Both the position numbers and the translations under genes were made by a program. Below the pieces are notes generated by a model that saw only the letters and a list, made by a program, of their open reading frames with translations, searched no databases and had not been told where the DNA came from. From Clostridium sp. KNHs205 (lineage in GTDB: Bacteria; Bacillota; Clostridia; Lachnospirales; Lachnospiraceae), in the NCBI RefSeq assembly GCF_000702945.1, contig NZ_JNLE01000005.1, forward strand, positions 1,116,001-1,180,000: 64,000 bases of DNA, in the 5' to 3' direction. Positions 52,946 through 62,988 of this stretch are shown one piece after another (the stretch's first letter is position 1; every line of letters starts with the position of its first letter).

Positions 52946-53629
52946 ATGAGAATTTTATTAATAGAAGACGATGCCGAGCTCTGTAGGGCTATTGAAGTTC
53001 ATCTGAAAAAAGAATGCTATCAGACGGATATCTGCAATAGCGGCGCTGATGCTATGTATTATATAGAGAAATTTACCCATGATGTTATTGTACTGGACAG
53101 AATGCTTCCGGGCAGAGACGGACTGTCACTGCTTAATGATTTGCGAGAACAGGGGATTACTACTCCTGTTATCATGGTTACTGCTATGAATGGTATCAAT
53201 GACCGGATTGATGGTCTTGACGGAGGTGCTGATGATTATCTGGTGAAGCCTTTTGCCATGAACGAATTGATGGCAAGAATACGTGCTCTCTTAAGACGTC
53301 CAAGAAAAATTGAGAATTCCCAGTACCTTACCTGTGGCGATCTAAGTTTAGACGTCTCCACCTATGTAGCTGCAAAGGGTGAGAAGAAGCTTTCTTTATC
53401 CAAAAGAGAAGGTGCACTCCTTGAGTTTATGCTTCTTAATAAAGATAATATCCTGACCCGTGAGCAGATTCTTAACCGGGTCTGGGGATTAAATGATTTC
53501 GTAGAAGAAGGTAACATAGATAATTACATCTATTTCCTTAGAAGGCGATTAAAAGCACTGGACACCACTGTTTCCATAAAGACCGTCCATGGAATCGGCT
53601 ACCGATTGGAGTATCAAACCCATGCTTAA
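52946..53629 (+). CDS. OmpR-family response regulator
   Basis: The 227-aa protein has a receiver domain with acidic pocket EDD (residues 7-9), phospho-acceptor D51 (VLDRMLPG) and the conserved lysine in LVKPFA, followed by a winged-helix domain ending VSIKTVHGIGYRLE. The ATG at 52946 follows AAAGGAG by 9 bases. It overlaps the histidine kinase gene by 8 bases. Targets probably include the binding-protein/permease operon that starts 230 bases after the kinase gene, which is inferred from position only. Confidence 0.95.
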   Translation: MRILLIEDDAELCRAIEVHLKKECYQTDICNSGADAMYYIEKFTHDVIVLDRMLPGRDGLSLLNDLREQGITTPVIMVTAMNGINDRIDGLDGGADDYLVKPFAMNELMARIRALLRRPRKIENSQYLTCGDLSLDVSTYVAAKGEKKLSLSKREGALLEFMLLNKDNILTREQILNRVWGLNDFVEEGNIDNYIYFLRRRLKALDTTVSIKTVHGIGYRLEYQTHA

Positions 53630-54908
53630 TTCATTGAAAAAGAAGCTGATATTACTCTATACGGCTTCAACAGGATTTATTCTGACTGCCACACTGCTCT
53701 TTGTTATGCTGAATAATAATCAGCAGTTAATAAAGGATAGGTACTTTAATTTTCGAAGCAATTTTTCCACTATATCGAAAAATGTACAGATGGACAGCAG
53801 CTTCAGCCACCTATGGCTGTCTCAGCTGGAAGCGAAAAATAATTTCATCATACATATAGAGGATAATGGAATTCCTCTTTTATATAATGGTGCCTTTGCT
53901 CCGCTTACTGACCGAAATATCCTCATACAGAAGCTCAAGGAAGCTGCGGGGGAGGATTCGATAGATACCGCTTCAAGACCTGTGTCCTTAAGCGAAGTGG
54001 AAAGCAAAACCTATGAAATAAAAGGGAATTTCGGAGAACGTTATCTGGGTGCTGTATTTGTAGTACCAGTTGGAAAAGGGGTTCGAAGCCTGGTTCTGCT
54101 CCAGCCGCTGGATATCTCTGTCTTTCTTAATCCAGGGCAGATATTCTTTCTTATCATCACGGATATCCTTGGTATCGGTGCCTTATTTCTCGTAAGTTAT
54201 TGGATTGTTGGCAAGTCCTTAAAACCCGTGGAAGAGAACAGACGGCAACAGACGGAATTCATAGCTGCTGCCTCTCATGAGCTGAAATCACCACTTGCGG
54301 TTATTCGCGCCAGCCTCTCAGCCGCCAGAATCGACGTAGAGAATTCCCCCCACTATCTGGGCAATATAGATAAGGAATGCAGCCGTATGGCAGGTTTGAT
54401 AGAAGACATGCTGTTACTTGCCGCATCAGATGCCAGACACTGGCAGTTAAAGAGGGAACCTCTGGATATGGATACTCTGTTAATAGAAACCTATGACCTC
54501 TTCTACCCTTTTCTAAAAGAAAAATCCATGGAACTGAAGGTGCTGCTGGAAGATGAAATGCTTCCCGGAATCCAAGGTGACAAAGAACGGATAAAGCAGA
54601 TTCTGGCCGTTCTTATCGATAATGCTGCCGCTTATTCCAGAGCAGGAGACACTGTAATAATCAGAGCCTATACTAAGAAAAAAAGGCTTCTTATAGAAAT
54701 CGTAGACCATGGCAGCGGCATTCCTGAGGATAAGAAAAAAGAGGTTTTCTTACGTTTCTACCGAGGTGATAGCTCCAGGCAGGATAAAAGCCATTACGGA
54801 CTGGGACTGAGCATTGCAAAGGAGCTTGCAGAAATGCAGGATGGAACGCTGACCCTTAACGATACCCCTGGAGGCGGTGCTACCTTTCTTCTCTCCCTTC
54901 CCTTTTAG
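53622..54908 (+). CDS. Sensor histidine kinase
   Basis: Two membrane helices (about 7-30 and 175-198) enclose a roughly 145-residue outer sensor domain. The H-box ASHELKSPLAVIRASL has the phospho-acceptor H219. The ATPase part shows the N-box DNAAAYS, G1 DHGSGIPE and G2 YGLGLSIAKEL. There is no HAMP domain. Translation is coupled to the response regulator (overlap ATGCTTAA). A terminator follows the stop codon. Confidence 0.94.
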   Translation: MLNSLKKKLILLYTASTGFILTATLLFVMLNNNQQLIKDRYFNFRSNFSTISKNVQMDSSFSHLWLSQLEAKNNFIIHIEDNGIPLLYNGAFAPLTDRNILIQKLKEAAGEDSIDTASRPVSLSEVESKTYEIKGNFGERYLGAVFVVPVGKGVRSLVLLQPLDISVFLNPGQIFFLIITDILGIGALFLVSYWIVGKSLKPVEENRRQQTEFIAAASHELKSPLAVIRASLSAARIDVENSPHYLGNIDKECSRMAGLIEDMLLLAASDARHWQLKREPLDMDTLLIETYDLFYPFLKEKSMELKVLLEDEMLPGIQGDKERIKQILAVLIDNAAAYSRAGDTVIIRAYTKKKRLLIEIVDHGSGIPEDKKKEVFLRFYRGDSSRQDKSHYGLGLSIAKELAEMQDGTLTLNDTPGGGATFLLSLPF

Positions 54909-54943
54909 TTCCGTGCTTTCCTCCGTATTGTCCTAACAACAAA

Positions 54944-54990
54944 GCCCTGTAAATCGGTATCACCATTACCGGCTTACAGGGTATTATTTT
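54944..54990 (+). terminator. Terminator of the two-component operon
   Basis: GCCCTGTAAATCGGTA pairs with TACCGGCTTACAGGG-like sequence, followed by TATTATTTT. It begins 35 bases after the kinase stop codon, so the next operon needs its own promoter. Confidence 0.8.
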
Positions 54991-55134
54991 AACAGTGTAT
55001 TTATTTTAGCAATGTATTTAATTTAAAGATTATTTAGAGATTTTCCTGCTATCCTGTTTCTGAAACGGATAATATATAAAGTTGAACAAACAAAACACAT
55101 TTTAAATTTTCAACTTTTATAGAAAGAAAGGTAC

Positions 55135-57366
55135 ATGAAAATGAAGAAGAAATTACTCGCTTACCTCCTCCTGCTAGTCCTTGCCGTCTCCTCTCTCTAT
55201 GGCTGCAGCAGTACAAAACAGGAGGACAAGAAGACAATTAAGAAATCAGCGGATGCAACCACAGAAGAAGAAAAGGGCAGATATATTGAAACCCCAATTG
55301 CTTTACCTGAAATGCCTTCCTCCGAAACCCCTATGATGGTAGTTCGAAACAAAGAGAAGCAGTTTGAAACTTATTCCTATGATGACGAGAAGTCAAGCTA
55401 CAAGCGCTACATATTAAAAGCTGATCAGACCTGGGAGACCGGGGAAGCCGCTTGGTTAAACAATAAGGATTTAACAGGTTATACTCTAAGTACATTATGT
55501 ATCGGTGAGGATGGGAATCTATATGCTGCCTTAACCAATTATAACAACGCATCTTCTATCTGTAAGCTTTACAAATCCAATGACAACGGTTTAACCTCTG
55601 CGGAAATTCCATTGACCTACCTGACAGAACCGGCATACACAGGTGAAGAACAAACCTTTTATCCCTACATACAGAAAATGCAGGTGCTAAAAGACGGTAC
55701 CCTTGTGCTCTCTGATATGTGGAAATCCAATACCCTTTTACTATATTCTCAGGAGGGTAAAGCCCTTGGAACTGTTCCTATAGACAGCCAGAAAAGCTTT
55801 ATCGCCTCTGATAATACCATAATAGCAGCAAGTGATAACAGTTCTCAGATTATTTTTTATGACATCTTAACAGGTAAAACAACGAAAACCCTTGATTATA
55901 CTTTTCAGCTCAATGGTATCGCTTATTCTCTGAATAGTGACGGAACCCTTATAACAGGCGATTCTGAAGGAATTCACCGGATGCTTTCAGAGGGCACCCT
56001 TTGGGAAGTTCCTGTTGACGGCTCCATAACTTCCATGAGCATGCCTTCTCGTTATATCGAAGGAATCTATACAGGAGAGATGGAACCGGAAGATTACTAC
56101 TGTCTGTTCTCTGAGAGCGAAAAGGGCTTAAGCCTTATTCATTATGTCTTTGACAAAGAAGCTTCTGCTGTTCCCCAGAATCAGATTACCCTCTACTCCC
56201 TGAGAGAAAATGCAACTATCCGACAGGCTATCGCACTTTTTCAGCAGAAGAATTCTGATAGCAGAATTAATTATGTAGTTGCTATGGGAAATGAAGGCGG
56301 AAATTTATCTGATTATATACGTGCGCTTAACACAGAATTATTAGCCGGTAACGGTGCAGATATTATTCTGCTGGACGGCTTGCCTGCACAGTCCTACATC
56401 GATAAGGGCGTACTGGCAGATATTTCGGATGTCCTGAAACCCTTGGCAGAGGATGGGAGTATTCTTCCAAACATTGCAGAAAGCTATGCAATGGATGGGG
56501 CCATCTACCAGATGCCTATTCGTATCGCTATTCCCTTGATAGTAGGTACACCCGAAGTATTAAGTTCCGTTTCCAGCCTAAGTACATTGATCGATACTGC
56601 TGAGAGCTCCGGCAAATCTTTCATGGATTCCTATATTCCTGAGAAGCTGGTTAATGACTTTCTGGCTCTTTATGAAGAAGATTTCTTTAAAGACAACAAA
56701 CTTTCTGAGGATGACTTCAAGGAATTCCTCGAAAACTTAAAAAGACTTACAGACAACATCGGAATAATTTCCAAAGATGAATATGATCAAACTGTTGCCC
56801 CGGAGTCTTACCTCTTCCGGAATTCCATGGGCTATCTTCCTTTAAAAACCGGTAAAACACTTGCTGTCTACGCTCAGATCAGTGCTGTATCTGACTCCAT
56901 GATGCCCTTTGCTTTGGCGAAAGAAACGAGCCATCCCTATAGCTCCTTAAACAACACTTTCCTGCCAAGCGGAATTATAGGTCTTAACAAAGCCAGTAAA
57001 AATTCAGAGACTGCAAAAGCCTTCCTGGAATTTTTGTTTACAGAAGAGGTACAGTCAGCAAACCTCTATGACGGCTTTCCTGTTAACAGCACCTCCTTAA
57101 AGAAATGGACCGATGAGGTTAATGATGATATCATGGTTGGCTATAGTGATCAGGAAGGAAATGATTTCACTGCTGTCTGGCCGGATAAAAAAGATCGTGA
57201 TAACCTCTATCAAATAGCAATGCAGGTTAACAAACCAATCAATATGAACCAGCAGTTAAATGATATCCTGAAAGAACAGATTCTTTCCTTCTTAAAGGGT
57301 GATATTGGATTAGCGGAAGCCGTTAACGCAGTGAAATCAAAAGTAAATACCTACTTATCCGAATAA
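55135..57366 (+). CDS. Two-domain extracellular solute-binding lipoprotein
   Basis: The signal peptide ends in a lipobox (SLYGCSS), so the protein is lipid-anchored. Residues of about 50-350 look like a beta-propeller (ETYSYDDEKSSYKRYIL, LYAALTNYNNASSICKLYKS and similar strands). Residues of about 365-740 form a family 1 sugar-type binding domain (ITLYSLRENATIRQAIALFQ, then NGADIILLDGLPA and GIIGLNKASKNSETAKAFLE). At 743 aa it is much longer than ordinary binding proteins. The second ATG at 55141 has a better ribosome binding site distance. It is the first gene of a five-gene operon; a terminator separates it from the kinase gene. Confidence 0.9.
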   Translation: MKMKKKLLAYLLLLVLAVSSLYGCSSTKQEDKKTIKKSADATTEEEKGRYIETPIALPEMPSSETPMMVVRNKEKQFETYSYDDEKSSYKRYILKADQTWETGEAAWLNNKDLTGYTLSTLCIGEDGNLYAALTNYNNASSICKLYKSNDNGLTSAEIPLTYLTEPAYTGEEQTFYPYIQKMQVLKDGTLVLSDMWKSNTLLLYSQEGKALGTVPIDSQKSFIASDNTIIAASDNSSQIIFYDILTGKTTKTLDYTFQLNGIAYSLNSDGTLITGDSEGIHRMLSEGTLWEVPVDGSITSMSMPSRYIEGIYTGEMEPEDYYCLFSESEKGLSLIHYVFDKEASAVPQNQITLYSLRENATIRQAIALFQQKNSDSRINYVVAMGNEGGNLSDYIRALNTELLAGNGADIILLDGLPAQSYIDKGVLADISDVLKPLAEDGSILPNIAESYAMDGAIYQMPIRIAIPLIVGTPEVLSSVSSLSTLIDTAESSGKSFMDSYIPEKLVNDFLALYEEDFFKDNKLSEDDFKEFLENLKRLTDNIGIISKDEYDQTVAPESYLFRNSMGYLPLKTGKTLAVYAQISAVSDSMMPFALAKETSHPYSSLNNTFLPSGIIGLNKASKNSETAKAFLEFLFTEEVQSANLYDGFPVNSTSLKKWTDEVNDDIMVGYSDQEGNDFTAVWPDKKDRDNLYQIAMQVNKPINMNQQLNDILKEQILSFLKGDIGLAEAVNAVKSKVNTYLSE

Positions 57367-57367
57367 T

Positions 57368-58204
57368 ATGAGAAGGAATAAACATATAACTCCCTGGCTG
57401 TTCCTCTTACCCAGCTTAACCGGTATAACAGTCTTTGTACTGCTTCCTTTCTTAGATGTTGTAAGACGTTCCTTTTACGACGCTATGAACAATAACTTTG
57501 TGGGACTGTCCAATTATAGGACGGTCCTTACCAATGGTGCTTTCAGACAGGCAATCTCTAATACCGCAAGATTTATCCTGGTATGTCTGCCGCTGCTGTT
57601 ATTCATTTCCCTGGTATTAGCCTTACTGATACACAGCAGGAAGAAATACAGGGATTTTTATAAGACGTCCTTATTAATTCCTATGGCAATTCCTACTGCC
57701 TCAATGGTAATTCTATGGAAATTGATCTTTCACGAAAACGGGCTTATGAATGGAATAATTCTGCAGCTGGGCGGTGACAAAACAGATTTTATGAACACTG
57801 ATATGGCCTTTACTATATTGGTGTTCAGCTACCTCTGGAAGAATGCAGGGTATGATATGATACTCTGGCTTACAGGTCTAAACGGTATTGATACATCCCT
57901 TTATGAAGCAGCAGGTGCAGATGGTGCAGGAGCTTTCCAGCGCTTTCGCTATATTACCCTTCCCCTCCTGTCTCCTGCACTTTTCATGATCGGTATCCTG
58001 TCCTTTGTCAATTCCTTTAAGGTCTTCCGGGAAGCTTATTTGATCTCAGGCAATTATCCTCAGGAGAGTATTTATATGCTGCAGCATATCTTTAACAACT
58101 GGTTTGCTGCCCTCGACATTCAGAAGATGTGTGCTGCCGCCGTTCTCAGTATTTTCTTGTTTATGGCAATCATACTGTTGATATTAAGATTTGATAAGGA
58201 ATAG
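57368..58204 (+). CDS. Sugar-type ABC transporter permease (MalF/UgpA-like)
   Basis: The 278-aa membrane protein has six helices and the EAA loop YEAAGADGAGAFQRFRYITLPLL near residue 180. It starts 1 base after the lipoprotein stop (ATAATATG) and has no separate ribosome binding site, so translation is coupled. With the next gene it forms an importer channel. The partner ATPase is not encoded in the operon and is probably a shared MsmK-type protein. Confidence 0.93.
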   Translation: MRRNKHITPWLFLLPSLTGITVFVLLPFLDVVRRSFYDAMNNNFVGLSNYRTVLTNGAFRQAISNTARFILVCLPLLLFISLVLALLIHSRKKYRDFYKTSLLIPMAIPTASMVILWKLIFHENGLMNGIILQLGGDKTDFMNTDMAFTILVFSYLWKNAGYDMILWLTGLNGIDTSLYEAAGADGAGAFQRFRYITLPLLSPALFMIGILSFVNSFKVFREAYLISGNYPQESIYMLQHIFNNWFAALDIQKMCAAAVLSIFLFMAIILLILRFDKE

Positions 58205-58212
58205 ATCAGACC

Positions 58213-59064
58213 ATGAAAACATTAAAAAATTTGCTAATAACTATATTATTGGTCCTTGCTGTCCTGCTCGTCTGGCTGCCACTGTGGATGCTCTTAAGCG
58301 GCTCCCTGATGGGAAGGGGAGAATTGTTTCAGAAGATAGGACCAATCCTTGGACAATCAGAAGATATGGCTTCCTGGGGGATTCTTCCCCTCTATCCTAC
58401 TCTTCAGCCTTTTGCAGAGCTTCTCTTAGATTCCCCGAAGTTCTTTGTTATGTTCTGGAATTCCTGCATTCAGGTCCTGCCGGTACTTGCAGGGCAGCTC
58501 ATAATTGCTGTACCTGCCGCCTGGGCTTTTGCCAGATATAGCTTCCCCGGTAAAAAACTTTTGTTTACCCTTTATATCCTGTTAATGATACTGCCCTTTC
58601 AGGTGACCATGGTATCCAGTTATCTGGTGTTATTCCGGATGAAGCTTACAGATACTCATCTTGCGGTTATTCTTCCGAATATCTTCTCCACCTTTCCGGT
58701 CTTTATTATGGTAAAGTTCTTTAAGGAACTGCCGGAGGCGCTTATGGAAGCCGCAAGGCTTGATGGTGCCGGTGAAGGGTATATCTTTACCAGAATCGGT
58801 ATTCCCCTTGGTGCCTCCGGTATAATCTCAGCCATCGTGCTGGATTTCATCGAATATTGGAATGCCATTGAACAGCCCCTGACCTTTCTCATTCGAAAGA
58901 AAAATTTATGGCCTCTGTCCTTATATCTGCCGGATATTACCACAGATAAGGCAGGCCTTGCTTTTGCAGCCTCTTTTATTATGCTGGTACCGGCTCTTTT
59001 ACTGTTTCTGTATGGACAGAACTATCTGGAACAGGGAATTGCCGCAACAGGACTAAAAGGCTAA
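58213..59064 (+). CDS. Sugar-type ABC transporter permease (MalG/UgpE-like)
   Basis: The 283-aa permease has six helices and the EAA loop MEAARLDGAGEGYIFTRIGIP. It follows the MalF-like gene by 8 bases, and GGAAT precedes the ATG. It forms the second half of the importer channel for whatever the two-domain lipoprotein binds. It is directly followed, 37 bases later, by the membrane-fusion-like gene. Confidence 0.93.
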   Translation: MKTLKNLLITILLVLAVLLVWLPLWMLLSGSLMGRGELFQKIGPILGQSEDMASWGILPLYPTLQPFAELLLDSPKFFVMFWNSCIQVLPVLAGQLIIAVPAAWAFARYSFPGKKLLFTLYILLMILPFQVTMVSSYLVLFRMKLTDTHLAVILPNIFSTFPVFIMVKFFKELPEALMEAARLDGAGEGYIFTRIGIPLGASGIISAIVLDFIEYWNAIEQPLTFLIRKKNLWPLSLYLPDITTDKAGLAFAASFIMLVPALLLFLYGQNYLEQGIAATGLKG

Positions 59065-59101
59065 TTATTTCACACAATCAAGCAAAGGAACGAGAAGTCT
59101 T

Positions 59102-61147
59102 ATGGAAAAGAAACTCAAAAAACTGCTTATCGGTTTTTTCATATTTATGCTGATTTTTACTTTCGTCTCAAGAGCGGCTGCCTCTGTAACACTTGCCCAG
59201 GTAACCGTGTTCTCTCCTAAGAGGGGCAACCTGAGCTATGAACAGTCCGGTACCGGTACCATTAAAGAAAATGCAGAGAAATACATTAAACTGGAAGCAG
59301 GTTATAAAATCTCAAAAATAAATAAAAAGACCGGGGATCGTGTCGAGAAAAAGGAACTCTTATTTACCTATGATACGGGTCAATTAAAAGAACTCTTAAG
59401 TGCCAGGGAACTGGAGCTTAAAAAATTAAAACTGCAATATGATAAGAACAGTTTATCCCCTCAAAATACAGACAGCAGCCTTGACTTAGAAGCTGCCCTG
59501 CTGCAAGAAGAAAATGCTCAGTCGGATCTGGCTGATGCAATAGCAGAGCTTGATACTATCAAAGAGTCCGTAAACGAAAAAAAGACAAAGGAATATGAAG
59601 AGTCAGTCGCTGCCTTAAAAGAACTGGAAACCGGAAAAGCCGATGCACTGCGTCCTTTAAATCGTGACATTACCGATACCGAGAGCAGTCTGACACAGGC
59701 AAAAGAGCCGCTTCTTAAATTAGAGGATATTATAACAGTATACTCCAATGCCGTTAAGAGCAAAAAAGAAGGAGCAGCAGAATCAGCCTATACGGCAGTC
59801 TTTGAATTTTATTATGACAATAAATACAAGGAACATAAGCAGCAGATAGAAACTGCCACAAAGAACCTGAACCGGCTAAAAGAAGATCTGGCCAGTACTA
59901 CCCGTAAATGGGATGCCACCATTGATTATCAGGATCAGTATTCTGCTGAGGACAGTGTCCGTAAGGCATACCAGCAGCAGATTTCTGCAAGAAACAGTGA
60001 GGTTACCGCCTGTAATCGTGCCATTGAAGATGCGCAGGAAACTCTTGATAAACTGCAGGCTGAAGACAGCAAGCTCGATACTGCCCTGTTAACCTACAAG
60101 GATGATCTTGAGAATGGCTATCTTAACCGCCAAAAGGATTCCTATCAATCCCTTTACCGGCTTCTGTATGATCATCTGGCTATAAAAGAAACTGATATCC
60201 GCCTGGCAAAAGAAAAAGCAGACAGAGCGCAGGAAGATGCGAAAGCTGCAGAAAAAGAATGGGACGAAAAGATAAGGAAAGCCCGTATACAAGCAGAAAC
60301 TCTGGAAAGCGATATACAGGCAATCAAGAAAGGCAGCTATGATTACAGCAAAGATATAAAAGATGCCAGAAAAGCAGAAGAAACCGCCAGAAGAACACTT
60401 GAAACTGCAAAGCTTCAGAGAGAGAAGCTTGAAGCAGAGCTAACGGTAAAACAAAGTAACGAAGAAACCAGTAAACTTACCATAAGCTTAGATCAATCCA
60501 TGCTTCAGCTGGATATCAATTCAAAAGAAGAAGAAATTGCAAAGCTTAATAAAGTAATTGCACAAAAAGGCAGGGTATATTCTCCTGTTCAAGGTATCAT
60601 CGGCAATTCCGGGCTGGATTATGGTATTACCTTAACTGGCAGTGAGAAGCTGGTTATCCTTACCGGTGGCTTTGAGCTGGTCATGAAAGGGAATAAGGAT
60701 AATCTGAAGTATTTTTCTGAAGGCGATGAAATCGAAATCAAAAGTTATGACACCAACACTCCCTTTACCTCTTCCATAGAGACATTAGGGCTGCCTGACG
60801 AAGAAGGCCTGGTTACCTTTACTGCACTTCTTCCTGATGGAAATTATAAAGAAGGCGGAAGCCTGACTTACCGTCTTAAGAAAGCCTCCCAGGAATATCC
60901 CAACTGTGTTCCCCTCCAGGCTATCAGACAGGATGCCGGCAGCCGTACTTATGTACTTATGGTCAAGGAAAAGGCTACTGTTCTTGGAACAGAGCAGACT
61001 GCCTTCCGTATGGATGTAACTGTTGAAGAAAAAGACCGGAACACTGCTGCAATCAGCGGTTCTTTTACCTCCGAGGATATTATAATTACCGGCAGCAGCA
61101 AAGATATTTCAGAAGGGGACCGGGTGATGGCAAATGAAACGGAATAG
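59102..61147 (+). CDS. Membrane-fusion-like protein with a very long coiled coil
   Basis: One N-terminal membrane helix (about 7-25) is followed by a biotinyl-lipoyl-like half motif (LEAGYKISKINKKTGDRVEK), a charged coiled-coil region of about 380 residues (about 95-480, rich in K, E, A and D), and the second half motif with a beta-barrel (GRVYSPVQGIIGNSG, then LVILTGGFELVMKG). This is the HlyD/MacA layout, but at 681 aa the coiled coil is far longer than usual. Adaptors of this kind normally partner exporters, so its place after importer permeases is odd. Its stop overlaps the next gene by 14 bases. Confidence 0.85.
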   Translation: MEKKLKKLLIGFFIFMLIFTFVSRAAASVTLAQVTVFSPKRGNLSYEQSGTGTIKENAEKYIKLEAGYKISKINKKTGDRVEKKELLFTYDTGQLKELLSARELELKKLKLQYDKNSLSPQNTDSSLDLEAALLQEENAQSDLADAIAELDTIKESVNEKKTKEYEESVAALKELETGKADALRPLNRDITDTESSLTQAKEPLLKLEDIITVYSNAVKSKKEGAAESAYTAVFEFYYDNKYKEHKQQIETATKNLNRLKEDLASTTRKWDATIDYQDQYSAEDSVRKAYQQQISARNSEVTACNRAIEDAQETLDKLQAEDSKLDTALLTYKDDLENGYLNRQKDSYQSLYRLLYDHLAIKETDIRLAKEKADRAQEDAKAAEKEWDEKIRKARIQAETLESDIQAIKKGSYDYSKDIKDARKAEETARRTLETAKLQREKLEAELTVKQSNEETSKLTISLDQSMLQLDINSKEEEIAKLNKVIAQKGRVYSPVQGIIGNSGLDYGITLTGSEKLVILTGGFELVMKGNKDNLKYFSEGDEIEIKSYDTNTPFTSSIETLGLPDEEGLVTFTALLPDGNYKEGGSLTYRLKKASQEYPNCVPLQAIRQDAGSRTYVLMVKEKATVLGTEQTAFRMDVTVEEKDRNTAAISGSFTSEDIIITGSSKDISEGDRVMANETE

Positions 61148-62213
61148 ACTGCTGATGTTTTTCTTAATAACAGGCCTTCTGCTTCTCTGGTTTATGAGCC
61201 GGTGTATTATGGATACTTCCTATTATAGAGACTTCTTTTCCAGTGTCAGTATCAGGGATCACAAAACCGGAATAAGTAAAACTTCTCTAATTGAAGCGAT
61301 GGAAAAGGAATCCGACCCAAACTTTTACAGTGATACCCTTCTCTCCCTGACAGCCTGGAAAACAGAAGAAGGGGCAGAACTTATTAATCCTTATCTTGGC
61401 CGCAAGGCTAAAGTTCTGGCAGTAACTCTTTGGGGCAATATGAGGGATACCATACCCATGTCGCTGCTGTCGGGTAATTATGTCTATCAGGAGGATACTT
61501 ACGGCTGTGTTCTGGATTCGGAGACTGCCTATGAATTATTTGGTACTATAACTGCCGTTAACAATGAGCTGTTATATAAAAACAACACCTATATTGTCAG
61601 AGGTATTGTAAAAAGTTCTGTTCCTGTGTTTCTGGTGCAGAGCTCCAAAAGAGCCGAAACCTTTTCTAATCTTGAGCTGAAAATAACTGAAAAAGGCAAA
61701 GGAAAAGAAGAAATGTACGCTTCTGCCTTTCTTGCAGGCAGCAGCCTGACGGATGATTATTCGTTGATTGATGGGTACTTTTACGGCCATCTTCTGTATT
61801 CTTCCTTTCTGCTGCCCTTGTGGCTGACACTTATTTGCCTTCTGATTTTTATGTTGCATCACTGTATTATTTACGGAAAAAAATCAAAAAAACAACTACT
61901 TGCCTATCTCGGTCTAACCTTTATAACCCTGTCTCTGCTACTCTTTTTCTATTACAAAACTGGTAATCCTCTTATCTTTGCCAGAAAATTCGTTCCCACC
62001 AGATGGTCTGATTTCTCTTATCTGGCAAAGGTCACGGATACCTTAAAAGAACAGCTCCAACAGCTGCAGTATCTGCCTCCTAATCCCAGAGAGCTGCTGC
62101 TGCTTAAGTCTCTGCTTACACTAAAGTATCGTTTCGCTCTGTTATTTCTTCTATATTTTCAGCTGTTTCTAACAGGGTATATATATCGAAAACAGCGACA
62201 CTGTATCAGTTGA
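61134..62213 (+). CDS. MacB/FtsX-like membrane protein without the usual permease core
   Basis: The 359-aa protein has one N-terminal helix (about 6-23), an outer domain of about 190 residues with MacB periplasmic-core-like features (LSGNYVYQEDTYGCVLDSET, then LLYKNNTYIVRGIVKS), two adjacent helices near 220-275 and one at the C-terminus (about 330-350). Normal MacB/FtsX permeases have four helices and an ATPase partner; neither feature is clear here. Its start lies within the membrane-fusion-like gene. It probably works with that protein. Confidence 0.7.
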   Translation: MKRNRLLMFFLITGLLLLWFMSRCIMDTSYYRDFFSSVSIRDHKTGISKTSLIEAMEKESDPNFYSDTLLSLTAWKTEEGAELINPYLGRKAKVLAVTLWGNMRDTIPMSLLSGNYVYQEDTYGCVLDSETAYELFGTITAVNNELLYKNNTYIVRGIVKSSVPVFLVQSSKRAETFSNLELKITEKGKGKEEMYASAFLAGSSLTDDYSLIDGYFYGHLLYSSFLLPLWLTLICLLIFMLHHCIIYGKKSKKQLLAYLGLTFITLSLLLFFYYKTGNPLIFARKFVPTRWSDFSYLAKVTDTLKEQLQQLQYLPPNPRELLLLKSLLTLKYRFALLFLLYFQLFLTGYIYRKQRHCIS

Positions 62214-62218
62214 ATTTC

Positions 62219-62281
62219 ACTTTTACCTCTACCGGATATAAACCTTTGTTACTATGGCTTTATATCCGGCAGAGGTAAAAT
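62219..62281. terminator. Bidirectional terminator
   Basis: TTTTACCTCTACCGGATATAAA pairs over about 20 bases with TTTATATCCGGCAGAGGTAAAA. It ends the permease/adaptor operon on the plus strand and the GNAT gene on the minus strand. Confidence 0.9.
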
Positions 62282-62318
62282 ACATTAATTTTATAAGCAG
62301 GTATTTTTCTATGAACTC

Positions 62319-62846
62319 CTACAGTACCTTTTCATATAACTTATACCAGGGCAGTCCGTATTCGGCATAGCCTAAATCTACGGTTCCCACATACTCATAA
62401 CCACACCGTTCATACAAACGGATTGCCGGATAATTCTTCTCGTATACATCCAGCCGGATTGCCTTCATTCCCTGTTTCCTGGCATGCTGTTCTGCAAAAT
62501 TCATTAACGAATATCCGATTCCTCTCCTGACAAAATCCGGATGGACCGTCAGGGTATGGATGACAATAATCTTGTCATAAGAATACTCTGTATTCCAGGT
62601 AACAGAGGTATAGGCTTCCTCCGGTTTATGGCTTAATATGACACTGCCTGCAATCCTTCCGTCACATCTTATCACATAGAGGTAGCCTTCCTCCACTCCT
62701 TCAACAGCATTTTCCCTTACGGGATATACTCCCTTCTTAAAACCGGGATAATTTATACCAGCCTCCAGGGCATCATTCATTTCGTTGTAAAGCCTCTCTA
62801 TTTCATCGATGTCAGATAACTTTCCTGCTTCAATTATAAATTCCAT
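62319..62846 (-). CDS. GNAT family N-acetyltransferase
   Basis: The 175-aa protein has the acetyl-CoA-binding motif A (IHTLTVHPDFVRRGIGYSLM with RRGIG near residue 112) and motif B (IRLDVYEKNYPAIRLYERCGY). The substrate is unknown. The ATG at 62846 follows AAGGG by 10 bases; a GTG two codons earlier is a weaker option. It is a single gene with the 84-bp tandem repeats upstream. Confidence 0.92.
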   Translation of the reverse strand: MEFIIEAGKLSDIDEIERLYNEMNDALEAGINYPGFKKGVYPVRENAVEGVEEGYLYVIRCDGRIAGSVILSHKPEEAYTSVTWNTEYSYDKIIVIHTLTVHPDFVRRGIGYSLMNFAEQHARKQGMKAIRLDVYEKNYPAIRLYERCGYEYVGTVDLGYAEYGLPWYKLYEKVL

Positions 62847-62988
62847 ATCCACTCTGCCCTTTTTTAATTTATGTCTACCTCTTACTGCAAGAGGTACTGC
62901 CTAAATAAGAAGTTGAAATTCCTTTATTTCACACCAGCAACATGCACACCTTAAGTGCTCCAATCAATCTTGGACATTGCTTTCTAAT

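Noticed and set aside
58191..58541. 116-codon plus-strand frame in the permease region
   Set aside because: It overlaps the well-supported MalG-like gene in another frame.
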